Assembly (NCBI GenBank): GCA_001839685.1
Contig: MLAK01000964.1
Span: 1-42,364 of the forward strand
Source: Tritrichomonas foetus
Taxonomy: Eukaryota; Parabasalia; Tritrichomonadida; Tritrichomonadidae
Direction: 5' to 3'
Length of the DNA: 42,364 nucleotides
The notes under the pieces are model-generated. The model saw nothing but the letters and a program-made list of their open reading frames with translations, made no database searches and was not told the DNA's origin. Shown one piece after another: positions 10,766-19,861 of this stretch. Every line of letters starts with the position of its first letter. Positions within the stretch are counted from its first letter, which is position 1. The position numbers and the translations under genes were made by a program.

Positions 10766-11833
10766 TTACTGTGGGGCCGCTATTTGCAAAACAATCGACC
10801 TCCTTCGGTTCTTTTTCTGGATTATCGATTGCACTGCATGCAGATGCATATTGCAGGAAGGAGCCAAGGACATGACTTTTGGCCGTCTGGTCGCCATAAT
10901 GCTTGCCGCATTTTTAAGTGACGATACGTTAAATGCACCAGTCGTTCCTATCGTTCGAACGGACGATATTTTCCTTCGCGTTGGCACATAGTCGTTTAAA
11001 TGCGGAAGAGAAACGCTTTTATTTGTGCACAGTCGTTTCAAGCACGAATGCTCAACCACCTGGGTAATTGTGAACCTATTTTTCTCTTCTTTCTGAAGCA
11101 TTCCATTTAACAAATCGATTAGCTCGGAATCGTTTTTCAAAAAGTCGGGAAATGGAACGGGCTCCTCGAGGATCTTATGAAAAAGCCTTTGAATGTTTTC
11201 ATCAATGAATGGATAGTGCCCAGTAACCATGTAAAATAAGAGGATGCCCAAACTCCAAATGTCACTTTTTTCTGAATACCCTTGTGACGTGATAACCTCT
11301 GGTGCGACATAGCAAGGGCTTCCACAGCGGGTCTTCATGAGAACTTCATGATCCTGAGGAAGGTACCTGGAGAGCCCAAAATCGCTGAGTTTAGCTTGAT
11401 GACAGTCGGTGAGAAGAATATTTTCGGCTTTGAGATCACGATGCACAATTTTGGCCTCGGTGTGGAGATAAAAAACTGCATCGGCAATTTGAGAAAAGTA
11501 TTTGAGAGCAGTTTTTATGTCCATCGGCCTATTGTGAATATACAATTCAAGCGAACCATTGCCAACGAATTCCATGGCAACGTAGATCTTATTGTTTTCA
11601 ATAAAAAAATCTTTGATTGAAACAATCCCTGGATGCTCCAATACGCTCATTATATTGACTTCGTTCCGGATTTGAGCAAGTTTCTCCTGTTTGGCGAATT
11701 CGTCTTCAGGTAATCGAATAACTTTGAGAGCGACGGTTTCTCCCGATTGCTTATTAGACGCAAGGTAAACTTTCGCTGTTGATCCTTGTCCGATTTTATA
11801 ATAAATATCATATTGGCCTGCTGCTTTGGTCAT
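10766..11833 (-). CDS. Serine/threonine protein kinase, CAMK/SNF1-like
   Basis: A 355-residue kinase with all catalytic elements present. The glycine loop is GQGSTAKV at 15-22, the ATP-anchoring lysine is in VALK (K37), and the alpha-C glutamate is E58. The catalytic loop HRDLKAEN begins at H131, DFG is 151-153 and APE 177-179. The activation loop MKTRCGSPCYVAPE has the T-x-C-G-S-P arrangement of AMPK/MARK-type kinases, so T168 is the likely T-loop phosphosite. The domain ends near residue 265 and is followed by a basic tail of about 90 residues with several serines and a lysine/arginine-rich end (KKNRRRS). There is no UBA or KA1 domain that I can recognise. The local GC content is higher than in the flanks. 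An initiator-like TCACTCC lies just upstream of the ATG. It should be an active kinase; its substrate is unknown. Confidence 0.95.
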   Translation of the reverse strand: MTKAAGQYDIYYKIGQGSTAKVYLASNKQSGETVALKVIRLPEDEFAKQEKLAQIRNEVNIMSVLEHPGIVSIKDFFIENNKIYVAMEFVGNGSLELYIHNRPMDIKTALKYFSQIADAVFYLHTEAKIVHRDLKAENILLTDCHQAKLSDFGLSRYLPQDHEVLMKTRCGSPCYVAPEVITSQGYSEKSDIWSLGILLFYMVTGHYPFIDENIQRLFHKILEEPVPFPDFLKNDSELIDLLNGMLQKEEKNRFTITQVVEHSCLKRLCTNKSVSLPHLNDYVPTRRKISSVRTIGTTGAFNVSSLKNAASIMATRRPKVMSLAPSCNMHLHAVQSIIQKKNRRRSIVLQIAAPQ

Positions 11834-11836
11834 GAC

Positions 11837-11843
11837 GGAGTGA
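11837..11843 (-). promoter_or_regulatory. Initiator-like element of the kinase gene
   Basis: On the minus strand the bases just before the kinase ATG read TCACTCC, close to the trichomonad initiator core TCAYT, which normally lies within about 20 bases of the start codon. Confidence 0.4.
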
Positions 11844-13309
11844 TTTTAAAAAATTCTGAAAATTGCTCTCGATGAAAATTGAATAATCTTATGAAAACCA
11901 ATATGTCTCAAAATTCAATTACCATATTGTTTTGGGTGATATTTTATCTCAATTAATTTCAATGTGTTTCATTGATTAAATTCATTTTCATTCAATCAAG
12001 AAATATCAATTTGAATTGTTACTGTAAAATTCATTCATTGAAATTATTGAATATTCTATTAGAAATTCAATACAACTGTGAAATAATAAAGGAGGAAATA
12101 TTTTGATAAGAATTAATTGAAAACAATTGCACCATTATTTTGAAGATAAGTTATGGCTTCGAAAGGGAATTAATGCTTTAATTCGAAAAAACAATGATGA
12201 AAAACTATAGTTATCATTAAAAATTGAATGGCAAACTGGACAAAAAAACAACTGAGAGATATTCAAATATTATTCAAATACCATTCAAATGTTTCGGTGT
12301 TTATTTCAATTTTTGACACTTAAATATAATGAATTTCTCAAGCTAATTAGTGTTTATTTATAAAACAGAGTCAAACCGATCCATCACAGTTTTTTATCAA
12401 TTAATATTCAAATTACATTCGAATTGAGTAACGTGATTTCTATAGAAACTCCAAAAAAATGAAACGGCAACCATATTTATTTAAGGTCAATTTTTATCCT
12501 GTAGATAAAATATTCTGAAGCGAAGTTTGAATTTTTTTTGGTCAAGTATATTTTCTTTGAAAATGATAATTTTGATTTTATATTTTCAATCGCATAGAAA
12601 AAAATTCAATGATGTAAAATTAAAGCGAACTTTCCTCTCTATTTATATCGGTCATCATTATTTGGTTTTTATTGAACAATATTAAATGTCAAATCGTATC
12701 AATAATTTGAAAATAGAATTTTCTCCTGTTTCCCTCATCGTATCCAAATAACATTTTTTCTTTAATTCTGAGATATAACGAATATTCATTTTCAAAGATT
12801 GAAATTAACGATACATTGTAACTTTTTGAATAAAGTATCAATTTCTGAGACTTTTTCATTTTGTAAAAAAAATGCTTGGTTTCAAAAACAGATAATTAAA
12901 TTGATTAACTCTTGATTTTTTATCGAATGTTTTCTTGTCCAATGTTCTTTTTTATCTCTCTGATGTCTTTTTTTTTGATTTTGTCAAATATTCAATTGAA
13001 ATCGTTCAATAGTCGAGATAGAAAATTCTAAATAATATGCTAAACACAAATCCCAAAATTAATGTTTACACAGAAAATTTCTGAACGACTCTCAGTCTAA
13101 ATCTGATGTGTTATTTTTTCGTGAATATCGTTCTTATTTAAAAAGTTAATTTTTTGTCTTTATCGAGCTGTATCGATTGATTTCTCTGTGATAACACCTT
13201 CATCAAGAAAAGTTCAATCGTGAAATCCCGATAACAATTTTCCTCAAATAAAAATATACTTTTTCAACTCACATTTCATCATTAACGTACGAAATTATTT
13301 TTCTTGAAA
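11844..13309. other. Divergent intergenic region, about 1.5 kb
   Basis: Lies between the divergent kinase and MAP65-like genes, so it should hold both promoters. It is very AT-rich with many ATTGAA/TTCAAT strings. I found no coding trace, tRNA or clear repeat. Confidence 0.5.
13276..13284 (+). promoter_or_regulatory. Initiator-like element of the MAP65-like gene
   Basis: TCATCATTA, 26 bases before the chosen ATG at 13310, resembles the end of the trichomonad initiator consensus TCAYTWYTCATTA. Confidence 0.35.
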
Positions 13310-14788
13310 ATGCAGGATTTAAGCCCAGAAATCGAAAAGCAAGTAATAAAGATTCAGGTAGATCAAAGTCTCACCTCCATATGGGATGCCTTAGACCTTA
13401 CCAAAGAAGAAAGAAAAGAAAAGAAAAAAAATCTTCGAAAATTATTATTCGACGCTTATTCTGATTATGTTACAAAAGAATACTTTGAATTAGAACAAAT
13501 TAAACGCGAATTAATAAAGACTAAAAAACTATTTCAGCAAACAAAAGACAAATATGGAGCTTTCACAGTGATAATTCCGAACGATTGTGAAAAATTGCCA
13601 GTTCGAGAACAAATCAAAAGGATTCAAAAATTAACAGAAGATCTAGAAACTCAATATCAATCACAGAAAGAAACATGCAAAGCAAGACTTCAGATATTGA
13701 ATTCTCTATACGATGATTTAGGTGTCCCCGTCAGAAGCAGAGGTGAATTCTCAGAAGATGATGACACTGATTATTCTAGATCAAAAATAAGAAGAACCAA
13801 TCAAAAAATTGATCAACTTCAATCAGAAAAGGACCGTCGAGTGGAATTGAATTCGACTTTATCAAATCACATCAATGATCAAGCGAAACTTACTGAGGAA
13901 CCAATAGAACCAGAAGTGGAGGACATTTCAATGAATTTAACAGTCACCAAAAATGCTATCACTACTTTAGAAGAGACTAGCTCATCATTAATAACTCTTA
14001 AAAATAATCGTTCTGACACAATCAGAATTTACATTCGTCGAATCAAAGAACTTTATTCATTGTTAGCTGTTGATGAACAGAACTGGATCAAATTCTCAAC
14101 ACTTCCAACTGCGAGCAATATTTCTCTCCTTGAACAAGAAATTGAGTTTCTAGAATCACAAAAAGAACATAGAATACCACAAATTATAGCTATTGATAAA
14201 GAAGAAATTAATCGTTTATGTGGAATCTTAAAAATTCCTAAATTTAGGAGACCAGAATATGTTGGTGATGATATGATTGAAGAGCTTCAATTTTATCGAA
14301 ATGCACTGTCACAATTAGAAAATCAAATAAATTCTAGTCAAGTAAATAGTTCGCCAATTGGAAAGACTTCATTCAACGAAAGTTCAATGTTGTCATCAAT
14401 TCGAGATCTACCAAAAAATGTGTCTTTAAATTCAAATCAAACAAATAGTTATAGTAAATATACAAGTCCTTATAAACTAATGACTAATACATCAATTGCT
14501 AATACATCTCTGGATAGTACTAAAGTGACTGGTTCACCTTCTGGAATAACTTCAAGAATTTCACCTATTAAATATAATTCGAAAGAATTTAATTCTCCTG
14601 CTGTTAAAACTCGACCAAAATATGATTTAACATCACCACTGTTTGGTTCTAAAACTTATACAATTGATGATAACGATGAATATGATGCAATAATTAGAAA
14701 TAGAAGATCTCCATCAGTTGCTGATTCATTGTCACCCAAAGAGAGGAAAGAAATATATTTACGAAGTAGAATGCCGTTTTATGTGTAA
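13310..14788 (+). CDS. MAP65/Ase1/PRC1-like microtubule-bundling protein
   Basis: 492 residues starting at the ATG at 13310; the frame is open a little further upstream but has only TTG there. The protein is almost all helical up to about residue 340 and then becomes a serine/asparagine-rich basic tail with many S-P sites (SPYK, SPSG, SPIK, SPLFG, SPKER). The N-terminal IWDALDLTKEERKE segment and the later LEQEIEFLESQKEHR and EINRLCGILKIPKFRRPEY segments match the layout of the MAP65/Ase1/PRC1 rod and spectrin-like region. Members of that family are antiparallel microtubule bundlers at the spindle midzone or, in protists, in stable microtubule arrays. The tail may be a CDK-regulated microtubule-binding region; that is inference. 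The fold call rests on motif spacing, so another coiled-coil cytoskeletal protein is possible. Confidence 0.65.
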   Translation: MQDLSPEIEKQVIKIQVDQSLTSIWDALDLTKEERKEKKKNLRKLLFDAYSDYVTKEYFELEQIKRELIKTKKLFQQTKDKYGAFTVIIPNDCEKLPVREQIKRIQKLTEDLETQYQSQKETCKARLQILNSLYDDLGVPVRSRGEFSEDDDTDYSRSKIRRTNQKIDQLQSEKDRRVELNSTLSNHINDQAKLTEEPIEPEVEDISMNLTVTKNAITTLEETSSSLITLKNNRSDTIRIYIRRIKELYSLLAVDEQNWIKFSTLPTASNISLLEQEIEFLESQKEHRIPQIIAIDKEEINRLCGILKIPKFRRPEYVGDDMIEELQFYRNALSQLENQINSSQVNSSPIGKTSFNESSMLSSIRDLPKNVSLNSNQTNSYSKYTSPYKLMTNTSIANTSLDSTKVTGSPSGITSRISPIKYNSKEFNSPAVKTRPKYDLTSPLFGSKTYTIDDNDEYDAIIRNRRSPSVADSLSPKERKEIYLRSRMPFYV

Positions 14789-16194
14789 AATAAGAATTAT
14801 AGTAAATATTTATTATCCGATTTCGGTTTACAAAAGTTATTTCTTATTTTTTTTGATTTATAGCAAAATCCCAATTCGTACACTATTTATTAATCCATCA
14901 CGATGATGATGATGATAGTCATTGAATTTTGATTTGAATCTTTCATTCAATTTTCATTGAAAGTCATCGGCGAAAATTCAATTATTTGAATAAAAATTTG
15001 AAAGACCGGAACGAAATGCAGCACGTTTTTTGAGTAACTCATGTAGAATCGGGAAAATAATGATTGGTTAAGACATAAATCATTATTTATAATTCAAGAT
15101 AAACTTATCATAAGTTATTTCGATCTTTTGTCAAAATTTAGATGAATATTTAAAAAGTATTATTTTCACCTAGTAAATATCTATTGTTTATCTTCCTTTA
15201 CTATTATTGAATATGAACACTTTGTTTTATTGTTTTCGAGTCTTTTAATGATAATTTTCTATCTTTTGATGATCAGCTATATTGAAGAAAATATAGAAAT
15301 TATTTTTTATTTAAAGCATATATAATATATATTCGTCATGAAATGTATTCATTTCAAACATTTAAATCGAAATTGAGATTCAATTTATTCATTTTATTAC
15401 TATATATTAGAAAAATCTGAATAAATATATTCATATTTGTTTCAATACTTATCCTTGAAGATTTTTTATGTGTAACATGATATGTTGAAATCAATAATAT
15501 TTTTCATGATAATTTCTTATGAAGAATTCAGTTTATGTATGATCGAATCAGAATAAACAAATACATATTCTTTCACATCTTTTTGGTTCAGAAATACTAC
15601 CCAAATCGTTTCGCTCAGATTTGATAAAGAATCACAATCATCTTTCTTTATGTCTGCTCTCACTTTTTGAATGTCCGATCAGAGATGTATTTCAATAATT
15701 GAAATAATGGGATTTCTGTCTAACTTTTTGAAAGGCTTCGCACCTTTTTAAATGATTATTTTAACGTGCTTGAGTTAGTTTTTGATATAAAACTTTGTTT
15801 CTTCCTGAATCCCACAGAGATTTTTCTCTGACAAAAATAAGAGAATAATTTAATTAATGGCCTGTCCTTGATAGTGTATCATATTTGCCTTTTGTAATTT
15901 ATTTATTGGAAGAAATGCCAAGGGAAGGAATCTATCACATCACCGTCATATGATTTGATATTAAATCATACCACTTCATGAGATCGACAATGATTTATAT
16001 CAAAAAGTTTTACTTTTTAAATATGTCAATTCAAACAGTTTTCACAAATTTCCAAAGAATTCTTTTAAAAAAGTTTTAGTATTTAACTTTTCAGTGTATT
16101 TTACCTTTTCTTGATTGAATTTTTCGATAGATTAAAAACATGAATCATAGAAATTATTGAATAGGATATTCAAATGCCAAAGCACACCACAATA
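14789..16194. other. Intergenic region, about 1.4 kb
   Basis: Lies between two plus-strand genes. It contains a short GATGAT run near 14901-14917 and a minus-strand open stretch of 53 codons at 15517-15678 that looks coding-like but has no ATG and a stop at its upstream edge. I see no supported gene. Confidence 0.45.
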
Positions 16195-16210
16195 TCATTA
16201 TTATTCACTT
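16195..16210 (+). promoter_or_regulatory. Initiator-like element of the Myb gene
   Basis: TCATTATTATTCACTT fits the trichomonad initiator TCAYTWYTCATTA and lies 25-40 bases before the ATG at 16235. It supports that ATG as the start, because transcription beginning here would exclude the upstream open frame. Confidence 0.5.
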
Positions 16211-16234
16211 CTTCCAAATAAAAGGAGACCACAG

Positions 16235-16861
16235 ATGATGCAAAACTCATATACTTACAAAGGACGATCTAAATTCACAGATGCAGAAGATTCTCGCCTT
16301 AAAATGCTAGTTTCGATGATGGGCGAAAATAATTGGATTTCTATTGCCCAGCTAATGAATGGAAGAAATTCGCGCCAATGTAAAGAAAGATGGACTTATC
16401 ATCTAAGCCCAGAAATTTGTCACAACGAATGGTCAATTGATGAGGATCGACTTCTTTTACAAAAGTTTGATGAACTTGGACCCAGGTGGAAGCTGATTAA
16501 AGATTTCTTTAATGGACGGACAGATGCAATGGTGAAAAACCGATACAACAAAATTAAAAGGCATCAGAAAAAGTTCGCGATTGAAGAAAATCGAAAAGGC
16601 AAACATATCAAATTTTTGAATTCTCAACAACAGCAAATTCAAAATCATTTTAATAATCCTATTATACTGGATACATCAAAAGCAAATTTGGCATCTTCAG
16701 AAAATGAATCAAATAATGATTCTGCTCCTCGAAATGAATTCACAGCAAATGGAAGTGAAGATGATGAATTCTGGGTCAAACAAAATGATATTGAATCACA
16801 ATTAATGTATGAATTCGGAAATGAAGTTGAGTCTTTTTATTGGGACAGCTTCGATTTCTGA
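16235..16861 (+). CDS. Myb-like DNA-binding protein, two repeats
   Basis: 208 residues from the ATG at 16235; the open frame runs 26 codons further upstream but only from a TTG and across the initiator-like element. Two Myb repeats follow each other. The first, about 7-56, runs from KFTDAED through NNWISIAQLM to RQCKERWTYHL; the first tryptophan is replaced by phenylalanine, a common R2 variant. The second, about 61-105, runs from NEWSIDEDRLL through RWKLIKDFFNGRTD to VKNRYNKI. The RQCKERW and VKNRYN recognition helices are intact. The C-terminal half is acidic and asparagine/serine-rich, like an activation region. Small R2R3 Myb proteins of this kind are transcription factors in trichomonads, where several bind promoter elements. 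The target is unknown. Confidence 0.9.
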   Translation: MMQNSYTYKGRSKFTDAEDSRLKMLVSMMGENNWISIAQLMNGRNSRQCKERWTYHLSPEICHNEWSIDEDRLLLQKFDELGPRWKLIKDFFNGRTDAMVKNRYNKIKRHQKKFAIEENRKGKHIKFLNSQQQQIQNHFNNPIILDTSKANLASSENESNNDSAPRNEFTANGSEDDEFWVKQNDIESQLMYEFGNEVESFYWDSFDF

Positions 16862-17038
16862 TTTGATTTTAGATATATATGCTCACTGTTTATGTTTTAT
16901 AGATATTGTAGAATATTTTTTGTATAGATTTTTTTAAATTACTTAATTCGAATAAAAATAAAATTTAATCGGAAAATATTGTCAAAATCATTATATAGTC
17001 TTATATTTACATTTATTAAGTAACATATTATTCCCGTT

Positions 17039-18124
17039 TTATGATGCAATTCGAACAGTTCTGAGGATTCCATCAGACGGAATATAAACCATTTCACGAA
17101 TAAGCATGCAAGGACTTGGATTTTGCTTATGAGATCGTGTTCTGTTGAGGAAACGTTTCCTTTCATTTGTAAAGAAATTATTTATGACAGGAAGCTCAAC
17201 ACCATATTTTTGGGCAAAGTATTGTTTCAATGAAAGTGAAGGATATGGATCATATGAATTTAATAAGAGCCATTGTTTCAATTCATCTCTTGCTTTGACG
17301 CATAACTTCTTCCTTTTTCTTGTTTCGTTGAGGTTGGTCGTTGGTTCAGTGTCAAGACTATTTTCATTGTTCTCAGTTTGTGATGGATCAAGATTTTCAA
17401 TGATGTTATTTGTTGTATGACCTGCTTCATTTCCAATCATCGAATCTGTTTCAATACCAATGGTACTTTTTCCTTCATTTCCCATTTCACTTTCATTACT
17501 TGTTTCATTTTCATTTACACTATCTTGATTACTAGAGTCTTTCTCTTTGCTCTCTTCTAGAGAGATATTAATTGCTGGGAAATTGAGACTTAATTCTTTT
17601 GATAAACTGAGAGCAGAATAATTGGCAGGATGAGCGTGTCCATCGAACTGGCCATATTTACATAGATGCATCATATATTTATTCTTTTGGGATGATAGAA
17701 GTTGATGTTCATTAACATCATTCAACTCTTCATCATCATAAATTCTCTTATCCATAACATTCCGTTTTTTCTTGTCATTTGAAGTTTGGATTTTCTTCGT
17801 TCTCATACTCACAACATTTTTGCTTTGGGTTGATTTTTCATGACGACCAAGAGTTTGAGTAAGTGTATTTTCACCCATTTCGTTATCACTATTGACAATG
17901 AATTGATAATTGACTTGATTTGGAGGTTGACTGTCCGGCATTCCAGGATTGAGTGATTCTGCGAGTGCATTGAGGTCTGCCAAGTAAGAACTCAAAGCAT
18001 GGTTAGGGGACATCGATGGAGAAAAGCAAGCGGAAATTTGTTTTTCATAGGGACTAGCGATAGGTGTCTCTCCAGGACTGAGGAACCATTCGTCACTCGG
18101 ATTGGAGAAGTTCGTCGGTTCCAT
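17039..18124 (-). CDS. TALE-type homeodomain protein (Homeobox_KN-like)
   Basis: 361 residues. Residues 1-265 are low-complexity and rich in N, S, E and T, and include a lysine-rich patch (KKIQTSNDKKKRNVMDKR) that could act as a nuclear localisation signal. A homeodomain of the three-residue-loop type lies at about 268-330: a basic arm (RKRKKL), helix 1 with LKQWLLL, the DPYPSLSLK loop characteristic of the KN/TALE class, and helix 3 NNFFTNERKRF. The DNA-contact residues N51 and R53 are kept, but the near-invariant tryptophan 48 is phenylalanine. About 29 residues follow the domain. The gene is convergent with the Myb gene, with only 177 bases between the stops. On the minus strand, TCATTCTTTATTCA about 20-35 bases before the ATG is a plausible initiator. 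The family binds DNA, often as heterodimers. Confidence 0.75.
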   Translation of the reverse strand: MEPTNFSNPSDEWFLSPGETPIASPYEKQISACFSPSMSPNHALSSYLADLNALAESLNPGMPDSQPPNQVNYQFIVNSDNEMGENTLTQTLGRHEKSTQSKNVVSMRTKKIQTSNDKKKRNVMDKRIYDDEELNDVNEHQLLSSQKNKYMMHLCKYGQFDGHAHPANYSALSLSKELSLNFPAINISLEESKEKDSSNQDSVNENETSNESEMGNEGKSTIGIETDSMIGNEAGHTTNNIIENLDPSQTENNENSLDTEPTTNLNETRKRKKLCVKARDELKQWLLLNSYDPYPSLSLKQYFAQKYGVELPVINNFFTNERKRFLNRTRSHKQNPSPCMLIREMVYIPSDGILRTVRIAS

Positions 18125-18877
18125 GTCGAAATACCTTTGTGAAGTTTGAATAAAGAATGAAATGATCCAGAAGGCATTTGGAAAAAATGTAAACTGTATT
18201 CATCTCACGCAGGTATGATGTGATAGCTAACTTTGATTTTTTTTGAAAGAATTGAAAGATTGAAATTGTGATAAACGACTTTCTGTCTATTCAAACGATA
18301 TGATGTCTTTTCAAAAAAATTCATTGAGAACTATTGAATTTTCAATAATTTCAATTCTAAAAAATACAAAAATTGAATGGATTGAGAGATATTCAGAAGA
18401 TCTTTCACTATTACAATTTTTTGCGGTGAGTATTTGTATCCAACAACAAGAAAATATATGAATTCTTAAAATATGAATTTTTTAGTTCAACGAAAAAACC
18501 ATTGACAAGACAGTTTATTAAAAGATAATTCACCTTAGAACGTCCATATGGTGAAATCTATACATAATTCACCTTGATGGTATTTCACCAAGTGCCCTTA
18601 CACAAGGTCAAAATTAAATGAATGGAAACCTATCAATTTTTAATTAACTATACAAAAATGACAAAAACTCAAGGTTAAAATATTGGCCAATTTCATGAAT
18701 TTTCAATTAAGCTTGGTCAATTTTCATGAGATGTTCATCTTTTTTTGTTGTGATCAAACAAATTTCTTGAAGCGTGAAAAATATCGCATGAGAGTAGTTA
18801 ACAAATAAAAATAATATTAGGAATAAAAAAAAAACATTAAAATAGTTTTGAAAAAATAATTCTTAATTTATAAACAC
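18125..18877. other. Intergenic region with TTCACC repeats
   Basis: 5' flank of the homeodomain gene. It holds two exact copies of ATAATTCACCTT (18525-18536 and 18564-18575, 39 bases apart) and, interleaved, an inverted pair GGTGAAAT (18550-18557) and ATTTCACC (18582-18589). This may be a regulatory cluster. No gene seen. Confidence 0.5.
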
Positions 18878-19621
18878 TCAGCTTGTTTCAATCATATCAA
18901 ATCTTCTCATTTTATAATTATGGAATGGCTCTTTCATCGGAATTGGTCGGTGCAAATATTCATTCATCATTTCTTTTCGTGCCTTTTTGATTGAGTTCAA
19001 ATACTGAGCATCAATTCTGTTAAGCAGCGGAAGTAAAGATGTAGTAAGTTCTTTTGTTTGGCTCATTTCCTCGAGTGCCTTGATCATTATTTCGTTGCAG
19101 TCAAGACTGAACAGGTAAACACCTCTTCCAGAACCGTGGGATAAAATGTTAAATTGTTCAAGGAAATAGGCAGCTAAATAGACTCTTCTTAAAACTTGTT
19201 TTGTCTTTTCTGGCTTCGGAGATAACAGTCTGGCAATAACCGGGAGGTTCATTTCTGTTTCGCCAAAAAAGATGAAAACTTCAATAAGTTTGATTGAAAG
19301 GTCTCCAATTGGCGGTGATCCATTTGCATCAAAAAGCTCACCAATTGTAAGGATACGGGAGCGTTCCTCAAGGCTGATGGCAATATTGTTTATGGCTGGC
19401 TTTATGTTGGCCATTGAGTTCCATCTGAAACATTGATTACATATTTTTGTGCATACATTCAATGAGCATAAAACACTAAAAAGATCAGAAAGTCGTCTCT
19501 TTTCGATACTGGAAACTTTACAGAGCTTTTCAAGATGTATTGTCCTTCCTTTACCATTCTCATGCTTGTAGATGAGATCTTGTATAAAGTGAGAAAAGGT
19601 CGTGCGATTTTCGTTCTCCAT
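18878..19621 (-). CDS. Small protein with two E2F/DP-like winged-helix domains
   Basis: 247 residues. The N-terminal part (about 8-70) follows the E2F winged-helix pattern: an FIQDLIYKHENG helix, the IHLEKLCKV turn, KRRLSDLFSVLCSLNV in place of the E2F RRxYDxxNVL helix, and a C-terminal FRW strand. A second copy at about 108-175 reads LSIKLIEVFIFFGE, LPVIARLL, LRRVYLAAYFLEQFNIL and a strand GRGVYLF. Two tandem domains in one chain is the arrangement of atypical E2Fs (E2F7/8 and plant DEL proteins), which act without a DP partner and usually repress cell-cycle genes. In each copy the RRxYD DNA-contact motif is altered at a different place (RRLSD and RRVYL). I see no transactivation or pocket-binding region. 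The call is from pattern recognition. Confidence 0.55.
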   Translation of the reverse strand: MENENRTTFSHFIQDLIYKHENGKGRTIHLEKLCKVSSIEKRRLSDLFSVLCSLNVCTKICNQCFRWNSMANIKPAINNIAISLEERSRILTIGELFDANGSPPIGDLSIKLIEVFIFFGETEMNLPVIARLLSPKPEKTKQVLRRVYLAAYFLEQFNILSHGSGRGVYLFSLDCNEIMIKALEEMSQTKELTTSLLPLLNRIDAQYLNSIKKARKEMMNEYLHRPIPMKEPFHNYKMRRFDMIETS

Positions 19622-19631
19622 TAAATAATGA
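19622..19631 (-). promoter_or_regulatory. Initiator of the E2F-like gene
   Basis: On the minus strand TCATTATTTA abuts the ATG, a full match to the trichomonad initiator core TCAYTWYT, with the presumed +1 adenine 8 bases before the start codon. It overlaps the start of the small plus-strand open frame at 19628. Confidence 0.55.
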
Positions 19632-19861
19632 ACTTGTTCTTGAAAAGAAAAAAATGTTTTCGAATATTATTTTTCTTTATCTTTCTTTCATTTCTCGTTG
19701 TTCAACTTTTGAGGGAGGATACAATTACTTGTTCAGAAATAATGAAAGACAAATCACAAATTTATCCGAAAGAAATAAAAAATTTTGAGAAGAAAACTGG
19801 AATTAGCGGTCTAATTTCAGATGGAACGATAAATTTTTTTCCAATATTGAAAGAAATATAA
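19628..19861 (+). CDS. Possible small membrane-anchored protein, 77 residues
   Basis: Begins with a basic segment followed by a strong hydrophobic stretch (ILFFFIFLSFLVVQLL, about residues 13-28) that looks like a signal anchor, then a hydrophilic tail with two cysteines overall. It diverges from the E2F-like gene with only six bases between the two start codons, so any promoter would lie inside that gene or be shared. No family is recognised. An AT-rich spacer can yield such a frame by chance, so I rate it low. Confidence 0.25.
   Translation: MNLFLKRKKCFRILFFFIFLSFLVVQLLREDTITCSEIMKDKSQIYPKEIKNFEKKTGISGLISDGTINFFPILKEI

Noticed and set aside
13304..13309. Upstream start for the MAP65-like protein
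   Set aside because: The first codon there is TTG. The ATG at 13310 is the first real start and lies downstream of an initiator-like element.
16157..16234. 26 extra N-terminal residues for the Myb protein, and an upstream ATG at 16174
   Set aside because: The extension starts with TTG and runs over the initiator-like element. The ATG at 16174 is in another frame and meets a stop after 15 codons.
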